Of a stretch of 64,000 bases of DNA, positions 52,911 through 63,386 are shown one piece after another. Made by a program: the position numbers and the translations under genes. The DNA comes from an uncultured Bacteroidota bacterium. GTDB lineage: Bacteria > Bacteroidota > Bacteroidia > Chitinophagales > Chitinophagaceae. The stretch spans positions 62,001 through 126,000 of the forward strand of contig CAINUN010000016.1 of assembly GCA_903853805.1 (NCBI GenBank). The letters are read 5' to 3'. The number at the start of each line of letters is the position of its first letter. The stretch's first letter is position 1. Under the pieces are notes generated by a model. That model was not told the DNA's origin. It did no database searches and was given only the letters and a program-made list of their open reading frames with translations.

Positions 52911-53522
52911 CTATTCCTTGCCTTTCTTTCCAAACAACTTTTCGCCTGCTTTAATAGAAAACTTCAGCTTGTTTTCATCGGGCGGAATTGGACAATTAAA
53001 CCCATCGGCATAGGCACAATAAGGGTTATAACATTTGTTGAAGTCAATAACAAGCCTGTTGTCTTTAATGTCGGTAATAGAAAGGTCGAGATAGCGCCCG
53101 CCAGCATAAGTGGTGAGGTAATTAGTGCCATCGGTAAACGGAAGGAATAGATGGTTTTTGTAAGCAGCTTGTTTCACCAAATCACAACTTTGATAGAGTG
53201 CAAGCCGAATGTTTTTCCGATGTCCTTTAAGATGAAAAGTAACATAACCAAAGCGATGATAGCGTTTGATTTTACCGCTGTGTGTAGGAATTGAAAAACT
53301 GTTGGTATCCGTTGCTGGAATTAATGTAGCAACCACCCAATACTTCCTATCGGTATCAAAAAAACGAAGCCATTGAAGGTCCTCTTGTTTCAAAGGGCTT
53401 CGCGCATCTTGAAGAAATTCTTGTTTATAATTTTCTCTAAAAGCAGCAATAGAATCGCGGTAGGTTTGTGCTATTCCTGAAAAGGAAATAAGCATGAAAA
53501 TGGCTATGAACAATCGTTTCAT
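52911..53522 (-). CDS. DUF1684 family exported protein
   Basis: 203 residues; signal peptide ends near SGIAQ. DUF1684 signatures: YRDSIAAFRENYKQEF, LFLPFTDGTNYLTTYAGGRYLDL, DFNKCYNPYCAYADGFNCP and PPDENKLKFSIKAGEK. Function unknown. Its ATG overlaps the uvrA stop by 4 bp, so it is expressed with uvrA. Confidence 0.9.
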   Translation of the reverse strand: MKRLFIAIFMLISFSGIAQTYRDSIAAFRENYKQEFLQDARSPLKQEDLQWLRFFDTDRKYWVVATLIPATDTNSFSIPTHSGKIKRYHRFGYVTFHLKGHRKNIRLALYQSCDLVKQAAYKNHLFLPFTDGTNYLTTYAGGRYLDLSITDIKDNRLVIDFNKCYNPYCAYADGFNCPIPPDENKLKFSIKAGEKLFGKKGKE

Positions 53523-56398
53523 TTCTTATTGATTGATGAGGTTGTAAGTTCTTCTTTCAAAAATTTTCCGGTGTGGCTGTCTTTGATTTTTGCAATGTCT
53601 TCTGGCGTGCCTGCACCAATGAGTTTTCCACCTCCACTACCTCCTTCCGGTCCCATATCTATAACATAGTCGGCAACTTTGATAATGTCGAGGTTGTGCT
53701 CAATAACCAACACCGTGTTGCCTCTATCCACCAACCGATTTAAGACAGCAAGCAAGTGTTTGATGTCTTCAAAATGCAAACCTGTTGTGGGTTCATCGAG
53801 GATATAAATCGTTTGACCTGTATCGCGTTTAGAAAGTTCGGTAGCCAACTTCACACGTTGTGCTTCGCCACCACTAAGGGTTACTGCGCTTTGACCAAGG
53901 GTTACATATCCAAGCCCAACATCTTGCAATGTCTTTACTTTTCGATGCAAGAAATGAATGTTGACAAAAAACTCTACCGCTTCATCCACAGTCATGTTCA
54001 ACACATCCGAAATAGACTTTCCTTTAAAACGAATCTCCAACGTTTCCCGATTATATCTCCTTCCGTTACACTTTTCGCAAGGCACATAAACATCGGGCAG
54101 GAAATTCATTTCAATCACACGCATCCCTCCGCCCTGACATTCTTCACAACGACCATTTTTTACGTTAAATGAAAATCTTCCTGCATTATATCCTCTGATT
54201 TTTGCCTCAGGCACTTGTGCATAAAGCTGACGAATTTCGTTGAAGAAACCACAATAAGTGGCAGGGTTGCTACGAGGAGTTCTGCCAATAGGACTTTGAT
54301 CAATTTCAATTACCTTGTCAATATGTTCCAATCCTTCCACCTTGTCATAAGGCATTGGCTGTTGTTTGAAATTGGGGTAGCAATGTTTGGCAAGAATTGG
54401 GTAAAGCGTTTCATTAATCAAAGTGCTTTTACCACTACCCGACACCCCACTAACACAAATAAATGTGCCAAGCGGAAGATTGATATTGACCTTCTTGAGG
54501 TTATTGCCTTTTGCGCCTTTCAACGTAATGTTTTTGCCATTCCCTTTTCTTCTTTCCATAGGAATTTCAATGTTGAAATGACGATTAAGATAGTTGGCAG
54601 TTGTTGTGTTTTCTTTAATCACCTCTTGCGGATGTCCTTGACTAACAATCCTTCCTCCATGAATGCCAGCAGCAGGTCCAATATCAATTAGATGATCTGC
54701 TGCAAGCATAATGTCTTTGTCATGCTCTACCACTAAAACAGAGTTGCCGCCGTCACGAAGATTCTTCAATGCATGAATGAGCCTTTGGTTATCACGTTGA
54801 TGTAAACCAATGCTTGGCTCATCAAGGATGTAAGTAATGCCAGTTAATTGAGAGCCTATTTGTGTTGCCAACCTTATGCGTTGCGATTCACCACCACTAA
54901 GGCTTCGTGTAGGACGATTGAGTGTGAGGTAATGTAATCCTACATCAAGCAAGAAGCTAAGCCTATCCCGAATTTCTTTGAGGATATCTTTGGCAATAGT
55001 TCGCTGTTTGTTGCTAATACGTTCTTCAACATTCTGAAACCAATCTTGCAATTCTTTTAAAGAGCAAGAAGAAAGAGTAGCAATGTTTTTTTCATCAATC
55101 TTAAACCAAAGACTTTCTTTTTTCAATCGAGAACCATTGCAAATAGGGCATTCATTCAACTGCATATAACCCTCCGCCCAATCGCGAATGGCATCGGATG
55201 AAGTTTCATGAAACCAACGCAAAACCATATTGATTACACCTTCATAATCTGTGTTTGAAGGAACAGCAACTTCATTTTCGTTTTCATTATTTTGAAAAGT
55301 GATAATGCCCTCTTCATTTCCATATAAAAGCAGGTTAAGTTGTTTATTAGTAAGCTCTTTGATGGGTTTATTAATAGGTATTTTATGCTTTTTAGCAAAA
55401 GAAGTTGCATGACTAAATGAGTGCGCTTCTCTTTCTTCACCCAAAGGAGCAATGCCCCCTTCTGTTATGCTTTTATTATTGTCAGGAATTACTTCTTTAA
55501 TATTAATTTGATAAACATTTCCTAACCCTTTACACTGTGGACATGCACCATAAGGAGAGTTGAAAGAAAAGGTATTTGGCGAAGGTTCTTCATAAGAAAT
55601 GCCGGTTTCTGCACACATGAGTTGCTTACTATATTGAGCCAATTTCCCTGAATCTGCATCCAATACAAACATCAATTCCTTGCCCATGTTCAATGTTTGT
55701 TGCACACTTTGACTCAATCTTGCTTTGGCATCATCTTGCACTATCAATCTATCAACGACCAGCTCAATTTCATGAATCTTGTAGCGGTCAACTTGCATTC
55801 TTTCTTTCAGGTCAAGAATCTCACCATTAACACGCACTTTTAGGTATCCTTGTTTGCGCAATTGCTCAAACAACTCACGGTAATGTCCTTTTCTTCCTCG
55901 TACTATGGGTGCTAGTAAAATGATTTTTTTTAAGTAAAAATGTTCGAAGATGTGGTTAATGATTTCTTCTTCCGAAAACTTAGCCATCTTCTTGCCTGTA
56001 TTATAGGAATATGCTTCAGCTACTCTCGCAAAAAGTAAACGTAAAAAATCATAAACTTCTGTAACTGTCCCTACTGTTGAGCGAGGATTTCTATTGGTTG
56101 TTTTTTGTTCAATAGAGATAACTGGCGAAAGTCCGCTTATTTTATCTACGTCTGGTCTTTCAAGATCGCCCATAAATTGTCTTGCATAAGCTGCAAAGCT
56201 TTCCATGTAACGACGTTGACCTTCGGCAAAAATAGTGTCAAATGCTAATGAAGATTTTCCACTACCACTAATACCAGTGATGACAACTAATTTATTTTTA
56301 GGAATAGAAACATCAATATTCTTCAGGTTGTGTACTCGTGCACCTTGAACTTCAATATAATATTGATGATGAGTTAATTTTTTTTCTGTTGGAGGCAT
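53519..56398 (-). CDS. uvrA: excinuclease ABC subunit A
   Basis: 959 residues, damage-recognition ATPase of nucleotide excision repair. Two ABC cassettes: Walker [16 protein letters not shown] (~residue 41) and [14 protein letters not shown] (~653), signatures [12 protein letters not shown] and [12 protein letters not shown], and Walker [12 protein letters not shown] and [11 protein letters not shown]. Zinc modules CPQC, CPIC, and CEEC with CEKC. Length is typical of the phylum. Confidence 0.98.
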   Translation of the reverse strand: MPPTEKKLTHHQYYIEVQGARVHNLKNIDVSIPKNKLVVITGISGSGKSSLAFDTIFAEGQRRYMESFAAYARQFMGDLERPDVDKISGLSPVISIEQKTTNRNPRSTVGTVTEVYDFLRLLFARVAEAYSYNTGKKMAKFSEEEIINHIFEHFYLKKIILLAPIVRGRKGHYRELFEQLRKQGYLKVRVNGEILDLKERMQVDRYKIHEIELVVDRLIVQDDAKARLSQSVQQTLNMGKELMFVLDADSGKLAQYSKQLMCAETGISYEEPSPNTFSFNSPYGACPQCKGLGNVYQINIKEVIPDNNKSITEGGIAPLGEEREAHSFSHATSFAKKHKIPINKPIKELTNKQLNLLLYGNEEGIITFQNNENENEVAVPSNTDYEGVINMVLRWFHETSSDAIRDWAEGYMQLNECPICNGSRLKKESLWFKIDEKNIATLSSCSLKELQDWFQNVEERISNKQRTIAKDILKEIRDRLSFLLDVGLHYLTLNRPTRSLSGGESQRIRLATQIGSQLTGITYILDEPSIGLHQRDNQRLIHALKNLRDGGNSVLVVEHDKDIMLAADHLIDIGPAAGIHGGRIVSQGHPQEVIKENTTTANYLNRHFNIEIPMERRKGNGKNITLKGAKGNNLKKVNINLPLGTFICVSGVSGSGKSTLINETLYPILAKHCYPNFKQQPMPYDKVEGLEHIDKVIEIDQSPIGRTPRSNPATYCGFFNEIRQLYAQVPEAKIRGYNAGRFSFNVKNGRCEECQGGGMRVIEMNFLPDVYVPCEKCNGRRYNRETLEIRFKGKSISDVLNMTVDEAVEFFVNIHFLHRKVKTLQDVGLGYVTLGQSAVTLSGGEAQRVKLATELSKRDTGQTIYILDEPTTGLHFEDIKHLLAVLNRLVDRGNTVLVIEHNLDIIKVADYVIDMGPEGGSGGGKLIGAGTPEDIAKIKDSHTGKFLKEELTTSSINKK

Positions 56399-56427
56399 AA
56401 AAAATGAGGCTCAATTTAGGGCAAAAG

Positions 56428-56454
56428 AAAATGCCCCGCTTAGCGAGGCATTTT
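56428..56454 (-). terminator. terminator after the OmpA-family gene
   Basis: AAAATGCC and GGCATTTT, with an inner CGC/GCG after a C-A mismatch, form a long stem with a TTA loop. On the minus strand it is followed by TTTTCTTTTG. It separates this gene from uvrA. Confidence 0.85.
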
Positions 56455-56472
56455 ATTAATATTAAATACTAA

Positions 56473-58254
56473 CTATTCTTGTCTAAGATTAGGAAAAGGT
56501 GGAGCCACATTTGATGGTCCATCTTCACCCTCATTAGCTGAACGGAACATTACTGAATTAGCATCTCCACTTCCTGCATATTGGAAGATGAAACGGTTAC
56601 GGTCGATGCCATGAACATCACTCATGAAATTGATGATAGCATTTACACGATCCCAACTACGTTGTTGTTTTTTCTTACTGTCATTACCGTTACCTATAAT
56701 TACGACTTTACATGTTGGGTTTGCTTTCATTTGAGAAGCAAGGTTTGCTAACTGATTTCGGAGAGTTGGGGCGACTTCTGCCTTGTTTCCAGAGAAAGTA
56801 AGACTTCCGAAACTGATATTTCCACAATGACTAGCAGGTGGCGTTTCAGTTTTCTTACCCTCACATCCATCAGGACATGGACACTTACCAACGCCATCAG
56901 CATCTACTGGCTGACAAATAGTAGGTGTAATCAATTCTTTATCGCGGAAATCAGGAACACCATCACCGTCAGTATCCAAAGGACAACCATGTGCATCAAC
57001 AGGAACACCAACTGGACTACCAGGACACTTATCGAATTGATCTGGAATACCATCACCATCATTATCGGGTAAAGTTGGGTCTGGTAAACGCATATGACGA
57101 GGGTCACTAATTTCGTTCATTGCATGATCAAGTGGATTAATCCACCAAAGTGGAGCAACAGTTTTACGTTTGTTACCTAAATTATAATTCAATCCAAGTG
57201 AACCGTAATTATAAATATCGTTATTAGCAGTACTTGAGCCATTGCTTTCTTTTTGAGAACCATCTAATAAATCAGTTCCAGTGAAAGACATTTTCTCTTC
57301 TAGCTGCAAAGTGAAACGCTGATTTAGTCTGTATTGAAATCCCATACCTGTTGTAAATACGGGCTCTACATTACGTCCTCCGCTTCCTCCTGATGAACTT
57401 TTGGCTGGATTGCTCTCATATGAATCATCCATAAGCGCATATAAAGCATCATAAACTTTTTTTCTATCTGCCCAAGTAACTGGAGCACCTTGAAATGTAG
57501 GTTCAGTTTTATCAGGATAACCAGGAACACCATTCCAGCCTGCAATTAAATTTGGAGCAAACGCATAAGTTTTACCTTCTTTATTAAATGCATTCACCTT
57601 AGGTGTAAATGACATCATACCAAGTCCCACAAAACCATACATACTTAGTTTATTGGTAGCTTTATGAAAACGAATATTGTTTAACGCGCCAACTAATTGA
57701 ACAGAAGCTTCGCCAATAGCTGTTCTGTAGTTGTTGTAAATGTAACTTGACGGGTCATATCTATTGTTTACTCCAGCAAATGAAGGGTTAGTCCATGGTG
57801 CTTCATTGGCTAGGTGTGGGCGATAATCCATTCCCGTTGCTTTAGCATTAATATACTGAAAACGAACACTGAGAAAATAACCTAAAGATTTACGTACAGT
57901 AATACCCCAACCCATAGCTTGTGATGGACCGCCATGACCTGCAAGATTTTTAGAAAGTGCAGAAAAGGAAGTAACATCTCCCATAATATTGGAAAGACCA
58001 CCATTCACACCTATCTCCAACATATTGTTGGGCATTGGGCAAAAAGCAGTTTGATGGTTCATGTAACTCTTATATTGAGCTAAACGCTTGCCTTTGTAGT
58101 AGCTGGAATCAAGCTGGTCATAGTTTTGCCCGCGATATGTCATGTCACGTCCCGACCATTTTGCAGCAGCAGAATCAGATTCCTGTGCTTGTAAAGTCGG
58201 CGAAGCAAAAACAGCGCAAAATCCGGCAAGTAATAGGTGCTTTTTATTAACCAT
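56473..58254 (-). CDS. OmpA-family outer-membrane protein with thrombospondin type 3 repeats
   Basis: 593 residues. Signal peptide to about TLQAQ; an N-terminal membrane beta-barrel-like domain (~50-370), then thrombospondin-3 calcium-binding repeats (DNDGDGIPDQFDKCPG, DTDGDGVPDFRDKE; ~395-440), a Cys-rich linker (CPCPDGCEG) and an OmpA-like peptidoglycan-binding domain (~480-580, SLTFSGNKAEVAPTL, WDRVNAIINFM). It anchors the outer membrane to the cell wall. The end has a 25-residue extension beyond the OmpA fold. Confidence 0.9.
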   Translation of the reverse strand: MVNKKHLLLAGFCAVFASPTLQAQESDSAAAKWSGRDMTYRGQNYDQLDSSYYKGKRLAQYKSYMNHQTAFCPMPNNMLEIGVNGGLSNIMGDVTSFSALSKNLAGHGGPSQAMGWGITVRKSLGYFLSVRFQYINAKATGMDYRPHLANEAPWTNPSFAGVNNRYDPSSYIYNNYRTAIGEASVQLVGALNNIRFHKATNKLSMYGFVGLGMMSFTPKVNAFNKEGKTYAFAPNLIAGWNGVPGYPDKTEPTFQGAPVTWADRKKVYDALYALMDDSYESNPAKSSSGGSGGRNVEPVFTTGMGFQYRLNQRFTLQLEEKMSFTGTDLLDGSQKESNGSSTANNDIYNYGSLGLNYNLGNKRKTVAPLWWINPLDHAMNEISDPRHMRLPDPTLPDNDGDGIPDQFDKCPGSPVGVPVDAHGCPLDTDGDGVPDFRDKELITPTICQPVDADGVGKCPCPDGCEGKKTETPPASHCGNISFGSLTFSGNKAEVAPTLRNQLANLASQMKANPTCKVVIIGNGNDSKKKQQRSWDRVNAIINFMSDVHGIDRNRFIFQYAGSGDANSVMFRSANEGEDGPSNVAPPFPNLRQE

Positions 58255-58442
58255 AACGAGTTTTGTTTATAAAAAAGTAAACAGTTGAAGTAATGAAACA
58301 GAATATTGCTTCACCATACGAGACAAAATAAAGAAATTTTTTTTGAAATTCAGAATGATTGTTTCAAGAATTTTAAAAAAATATTCCACATAATGAAAAC
58401 CAACCACGATTTTTGCCCTTCCCATAGTGAAAGGAATCTTCA

Positions 58443-59405
58443 ATGCAATTGGTAAAACAAGTCATAGGTAAGGATTTAGCAGCTTTTGAAAAGAAATTTT
58501 CAGAGAGTGTAAAAGGAAACAATGCCTTATTAGACCGTATTATGCAATTTATCATAAAGCGAAAAGGAAAACAAATGCGTCCCATGTTTGTCTTTCTTTC
58601 AGGAAAAATAGCAGGCGGAATTAATGAAAAAACCTTTCGTGCAGCTTCTTTAATAGAACTTCTACATACTGCTACGTTAGTGCATGACGATGTTGTGGAT
58701 AATGCAATGCTCCGTAGAAATTTCTTTTCTGTAAATGCATTATGGAAGAACAAGATTGCTGTTTTAGTAGGCGATTATTTATTATCGAAAGGGTTGTTGC
58801 TTTCAATTGAAAACGAAGATTACCAAATTCTAAAAATCACGTCCAGAGCCGTTAAAGAAATGAGTGAGGGAGAGCTTTTGCAAATGGAAAAAGCCCGTAA
58901 ACTTGACATTAGTGAAGAAGTTTATTTTGAAATTATCCGTGCAAAAACAGCTTCACTTTTATCTGCTGCTTGTGCTGCTGGTGCTTATGCTGCAACAGAC
59001 GATAAAGATAGCTCAGAGTATTTCAGGCAGTTTGGCGAGAAAGTAGGGATTGCTTTTCAAATCAAAGATGATCTTTTCGATTACGGAACTGATAACGTGG
59101 GTAAACCTACAGGCATTGATATCAAAGAGAAGAAAATGACATTGCCACTTATTTATACGTTGCAACATTGTGATAAAGAAACCAAAAGGAAAATCATTTA
59201 TATAGTCAAAAACCAAAACACAGATAGAAATAAGGTGAATGAAGTTATTGAATTAGTAAAAAAAATGGGTGGGATAGAGTATGCTTATCAAAAAATGAAA
59301 GATTACCAAGAAGAAGCGCTAAATATGCTTAATCATTTTCCACTAAGCCCTGAGAAAAACGCTATGGCTGAGTTGGTGAATTATGTGATTGACCGAAAGA
59401 GCTAA
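58443..59405 (+). CDS. trans-polyprenyl diphosphate synthase
   Basis: 320 residues, an all-helical prenyl transferase (octaprenyl or similar) of the quinone side-chain pathway. First Asp-rich motif HDDVVDNAMLRR and second KDDLFDYG, with GKQMRPMFVFL and VGDYLLSKGL. Menaquinone is the electron acceptor for complex I in this phylum, so it could supply that tail; chain length cannot be told. Confidence 0.93.
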   Translation: MQLVKQVIGKDLAAFEKKFSESVKGNNALLDRIMQFIIKRKGKQMRPMFVFLSGKIAGGINEKTFRAASLIELLHTATLVHDDVVDNAMLRRNFFSVNALWKNKIAVLVGDYLLSKGLLLSIENEDYQILKITSRAVKEMSEGELLQMEKARKLDISEEVYFEIIRAKTASLLSAACAAGAYAATDDKDSSEYFRQFGEKVGIAFQIKDDLFDYGTDNVGKPTGIDIKEKKMTLPLIYTLQHCDKETKRKIIYIVKNQNTDRNKVNEVIELVKKMGGIEYAYQKMKDYQEEALNMLNHFPLSPEKNAMAELVNYVIDRKS

Positions 59406-59518
59406 TACAATCTTCAGCGCTAATAAATCTTTCAATTCATTTTTATTCCTTAATGAGATAATAACTATGCAATCAATTTATGTCTAGTACTACCTAATTC
59501 CATTATGTTCGAAACCCC

Positions 59519-59526
59519 TATTTTTG
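59519..59526 (+). promoter_or_regulatory. -7 element of smc
   Basis: TATTTTTG, an exact TAnnTTTG, 25 bp before the smc TTG start. No clear -33 TTTG. Confidence 0.5.
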
Positions 59527-59551
59527 CCCTTATCTAAAAATCACGTGTGTC

Positions 59552-62500
59552 TTGCGTTTAAAGTCTTTAGAAATAAAGGGTTTCAAGTCGTTTGCCGACA
59601 AAACCCTTGTGTTGTTAGACCACCCCATTACGGGCATTGTGGGGCCAAATGGTTGTGGCAAGTCCAATATCATTGATGCTATTCGCTGGGTTATTGGCGA
59701 ACATAAAATCAAAGCCCTTCGTTCGGATAACCTGGAAGATTTGATTTTCAATGGTTCGCGTACGCGCAGTGCTTCGGGCATGGCTGAGGTGTCTTTGACC
59801 TTTGAAAACACCAAAAACCTACTGCCTACCGAGTTCAACACCGTTACCATTACCCGCAAGTTTTTTAAGAATGGCGAAAGTGAATATCGCCTCAATGATG
59901 TAAGCTGTCGCTTGAAAGACATTCTCAATCTCTTCCTTGACACGGGGGTGAGCAACGATAGTTATGCCATCATTGAATTGGGCATGGTGGACGACATTAT
60001 TAAAGACAAAGACGGTTCGCGTAGAAGGATGTTGGAGCAGGCTGCGGGTATTTCTATTTATAAAACAAGAAAACGCGAAGCCAAACTAAAGCTCGATGCC
60101 ACCGAGCAAGACATTGCACGCATTGAAGATTTATTGTTTGAAATAGGCAATAATGTGCGCACTTTAGAAAGTCAGGCAAAGAAGGCGGAGCGCTATTTTA
60201 CCATTAAAGGAGAATATAAAGAAATAAGTGTTGAATTGGCGAAGGCATCTTTAGAACAATTTAACGACCAATATAAAAGCCTGAATGAGCAACACGACCG
60301 CGAGACCGACCTAAAAACCCAACTCGAGGCCATTGTTGCCACCGAAGAAGCAGCTATTGAACAGCAGAAAACCAAACTCATTCATCGAGAGCAAGACCTG
60401 AATGTGTCGCAAAAGCAGTTCAATGAACTTATCAACAGAATTCGTCAGTTGGAAAGTGATAAAAAGCTCGCTTCTCAGCGGCTCGAACATTTACGCGACC
60501 GAGAAAGAAGTTTGAAAGATTTTTTGGCAAATGCCGATGTGCAAGCCAAGCAATTGGAAGAGTCTATTCGCTTCACCAACCAACAAGTAACGGAGGAAAC
60601 TGAGATGTTGGAAGAGGTGAGAGCCCAATTGGAAGAACTGCGGGGTTCGGTGGATGAAAAAAGAGCCGCTTTTGATGAGCAAAAGAAAGACATTGAAGGG
60701 TTGCGCAATGAATATCAAACAAAGCAAAGAACCCAATTTGAAGCCGAAAAGAAAGTGGCCGTTGCCGATACTTCGGTGATGAATTTGCAACGCAGCATTT
60801 TTCAATTGCAAGAAGAAAAAAACACTAGAAATAGTCAGATTACCAATATTAATGTAGAAAAAAAGCTTGCAGAAGAACAATTAACCGACAAGCAGTTTCA
60901 GCTACAAGAACTCATTGTGAAGCAAGAAGAAGTAAAGGGTAAAATCCTTCAAAGCCAAGCAGCGTTGGAAACCTTCCGCTCGCAGTTGGTGGATGAAAAC
61001 AGAAAATATGACAGCCGTAAGAACGAACACGATTTGTTGAAGTCTTTGGTTGAAAGTTTAGAGGGGTATCCTGATAGCATTAAGTTCCTAAAGAAAAACA
61101 AAGAATGGAACAATTCGGCACCTTTGCTATCGGATGTATTTGTGGTGCAAAACGATTACCGCATAGCCCTCGAAAATCTTCTAGATAATTATCTCAACTA
61201 TTATATTGTTGACCATCTTGCCGATGCCACCAAAGCCGTGAGTCTGCTAGATGCTAACAAAAAAGGCAAGGCTAATTTCTTTGTCCTCAGTCATTTCAAC
61301 GATTATAAACAAGAAAAAAACAACCCGCTCGAAGGCTTCATTCCTGCCTTGAGTGTGGTGACGGTGGACGAGCAATACAAGCAACTTGCCCAACATCTTT
61401 TAGGGCATGTATATATTGCAGCAAAAGGGGTTGATATTGCTGCGCTTCCCTTGCACAATGGCAATGTGATTGTGGAGCAAACAGGCAAGATAGTGCGCGG
61501 ACATTATACAATTAGTGGTGGATTTGTGGGTTTGTTTGAAGGCAATAAAATTGGAAGGGCAAAGAACTTAGAAAGATTGGCAAGTGAAATTGATACGCTT
61601 TCAAAATCTACTGCTTCGCTCAAGCAAATCATCTCGGAAACCCAAACCAAAATCACAGGGTTCAATCAAGAGTTGAACGACAGAGCCATTGAGCAAAACA
61701 AACAAGAAATCAATCGCCTGCAAAACCAAGTGGTGAATCTTGCGCATCGCATCGAAAACTTTGAACACCTCAACCAAAGTGGGGAACAAAGATGGCAAGA
61801 GGTGCAAGAACAATTGGAAAACACCCATGCAAGCATTGCCGATACCCGCCAAGATTTAGAAAACATTACCGAGGCATTGCAAGGCGTTCAACAACGTATT
61901 CGCGAAGCCGAGCAGGCTTTTCAAGTGGTGGAACAAGAGTTTAATTTTGTAAACCAACAATACAACCAACAAAACATTCTTTATGCCCGCCAACAAAGCA
62001 AGATTGATGGGCTGAAGCAAGAACTCAGTTTCCGTAGCAATCAACTCAGCGATTTGCAACGACAAGTAACTACCAATCGCGAACAACTACAACAAAACAC
62101 GCTTCAACTTGCCGAAACCGAAGGCAAATTACACGGTGGCGACTCTGAGTTGTATGACCTCATGACCAAGAAGGAAAAAGATGAACGTGAACTGAATGAG
62201 AAAGACCGTGCCTACTACGAAATGCGCAACAACATTTCGGCACAAGAAAGTCAGCTCAACCAAAAGCGCCGAGAGAAAGAACATGCTGAAACCTTGCTGA
62301 ATGGTATTAAGGACAAGCTCAACGATATGAAGCTGCGCCTTACCGGATTGAAAGAAAGACTAAGTGTGGAATTTCGCGTGAACCTCGATGATATTATTGA
62401 CGAACCCCGCAAAACCGAAACGCCCGTTGAAGAATTGAATGCCGAAGCCGAACGCCTGAAAAAGCGCCTCGAAAGCATGGGTGAAGTAAACCCCACTGCC

Positions 62501-63082
62501 ATCGAAGCCTATACGGAAATGAAAGCCCGACACGATTTTATTCTTGAGCAAAAGACCGACTTGGTGGACGCAAGAGTTTCCTTGCTCGCTACCATTGAAG
62601 AGGTGGAAAACACTGCCAATAGCAAGTTTAGAACAACCTTCGACCGTGTGCGCGAAAACTTTGTATCGGTGTTCAAGGCTTTGTTTACGGAAGACGATTC
62701 TTGCGACCTTCGCCTCACCGACCCTGATAATGTAGCAGAAAGTAATATTGAAATATATGCGCAGCCCAAAGGCAAGCGCCCAAGTACCCTCACCCAACTT
62801 TCGGGCGGAGAAAAGACCTTGACTTCCACGGCATTTCTCTTTGCCATTTACCTTATCAAGCCTGCTCCTTTCTGCATTTTAGATGAGGTAGATGCCCCGC
62901 TCGATGATGCGAATGTGGGCAAATTCACCAATATGATTCGCAAGTTTTCCGACAACTCTCAGTTCATCATCGTCACCCACAACAAGCAAACAATGGCTGC
63001 CGTAGATGTGATTTATGGCGTGACCATGCAAGAAGCGGGTGTGAGTAAATTGGTACCAGTGGACTTTAGGAGCTTGAATTAG
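59552..63082 (+). CDS. smc: chromosome segregation protein SMC
   Basis: 1176 residues, full length. TTG start; no other start fits the family's MRLKSLEIKGFKSFADKT. Walker A GPNGCGKSNIIDAIRW (residues 31-46), coiled coil ~170-495, hinge ~500-680 (SLEGYPDSIKFL), second coiled coil to ~1010, signature LSGGEKTLTSTAFL (~1083) and Walker B ILDEVDAPLDD. ATP-driven DNA loop extruder with ScpA and ScpB, whose genes are not in this window. Confidence 0.98.
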   Translation: MRLKSLEIKGFKSFADKTLVLLDHPITGIVGPNGCGKSNIIDAIRWVIGEHKIKALRSDNLEDLIFNGSRTRSASGMAEVSLTFENTKNLLPTEFNTVTITRKFFKNGESEYRLNDVSCRLKDILNLFLDTGVSNDSYAIIELGMVDDIIKDKDGSRRRMLEQAAGISIYKTRKREAKLKLDATEQDIARIEDLLFEIGNNVRTLESQAKKAERYFTIKGEYKEISVELAKASLEQFNDQYKSLNEQHDRETDLKTQLEAIVATEEAAIEQQKTKLIHREQDLNVSQKQFNELINRIRQLESDKKLASQRLEHLRDRERSLKDFLANADVQAKQLEESIRFTNQQVTEETEMLEEVRAQLEELRGSVDEKRAAFDEQKKDIEGLRNEYQTKQRTQFEAEKKVAVADTSVMNLQRSIFQLQEEKNTRNSQITNINVEKKLAEEQLTDKQFQLQELIVKQEEVKGKILQSQAALETFRSQLVDENRKYDSRKNEHDLLKSLVESLEGYPDSIKFLKKNKEWNNSAPLLSDVFVVQNDYRIALENLLDNYLNYYIVDHLADATKAVSLLDANKKGKANFFVLSHFNDYKQEKNNPLEGFIPALSVVTVDEQYKQLAQHLLGHVYIAAKGVDIAALPLHNGNVIVEQTGKIVRGHYTISGGFVGLFEGNKIGRAKNLERLASEIDTLSKSTASLKQIISETQTKITGFNQELNDRAIEQNKQEINRLQNQVVNLAHRIENFEHLNQSGEQRWQEVQEQLENTHASIADTRQDLENITEALQGVQQRIREAEQAFQVVEQEFNFVNQQYNQQNILYARQQSKIDGLKQELSFRSNQLSDLQRQVTTNREQLQQNTLQLAETEGKLHGGDSELYDLMTKKEKDERELNEKDRAYYEMRNNISAQESQLNQKRREKEHAETLLNGIKDKLNDMKLRLTGLKERLSVEFRVNLDDIIDEPRKTETPVEELNAEAERLKKRLESMGEVNPTAIEAYTEMKARHDFILEQKTDLVDARVSLLATIEEVENTANSKFRTTFDRVRENFVSVFKALFTEDDSCDLRLTDPDNVAESNIEIYAQPKGKRPSTLTQLSGGEKTLTSTAFLFAIYLIKPAPFCILDEVDAPLDDANVGKFTNMIRKFSDNSQFIIVTHNKQTMAAVDVIYGVTMQEAGVSKLVPVDFRSLN

Positions 63083-63386
63083 TGTGTATTTTTGATGGTA
63101 GATTTTATGGAAAAATCCAAAGACACAGTTCATAATATTTATACTTTTTTTCGTGGGATTAGCGTTGTTCATGAATTTTATGCAGACTCTTTTCAAATCA
63201 ATTTTTCGTTCAAGAAATTTTCTTAAATAACAAGTCATCTACTTTTTTATATAAAAAGTTAAAAGCATTGCAAAATCATTTTCTTTTTTAAAGAATAATA
63301 CTTTGACTTTTTATTTTTACGCTTTTCCAACTGACTATGTTTATTCACAGTCTTATTGCTAAAAAAAACTAATTTCACCAACTTTT
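63083..63386. other. intergenic region after smc
   Basis: No clear gene. A 39-codon frame (63107-63226, starting MEKSKDTVHN) has TATTTTTG at 63087-63094 before it, but no family resemblance, and the -7 is not matched by a -33. AT-rich, with a T-rich -7-like region near 63300 for the next gene. Confidence 0.4.

Noticed and set aside
63107-63226. Small gene after smc
   Set aside because: 39 codons, TAnnTTTG upstream but no -33 and no recognisable family; kept only as a note.
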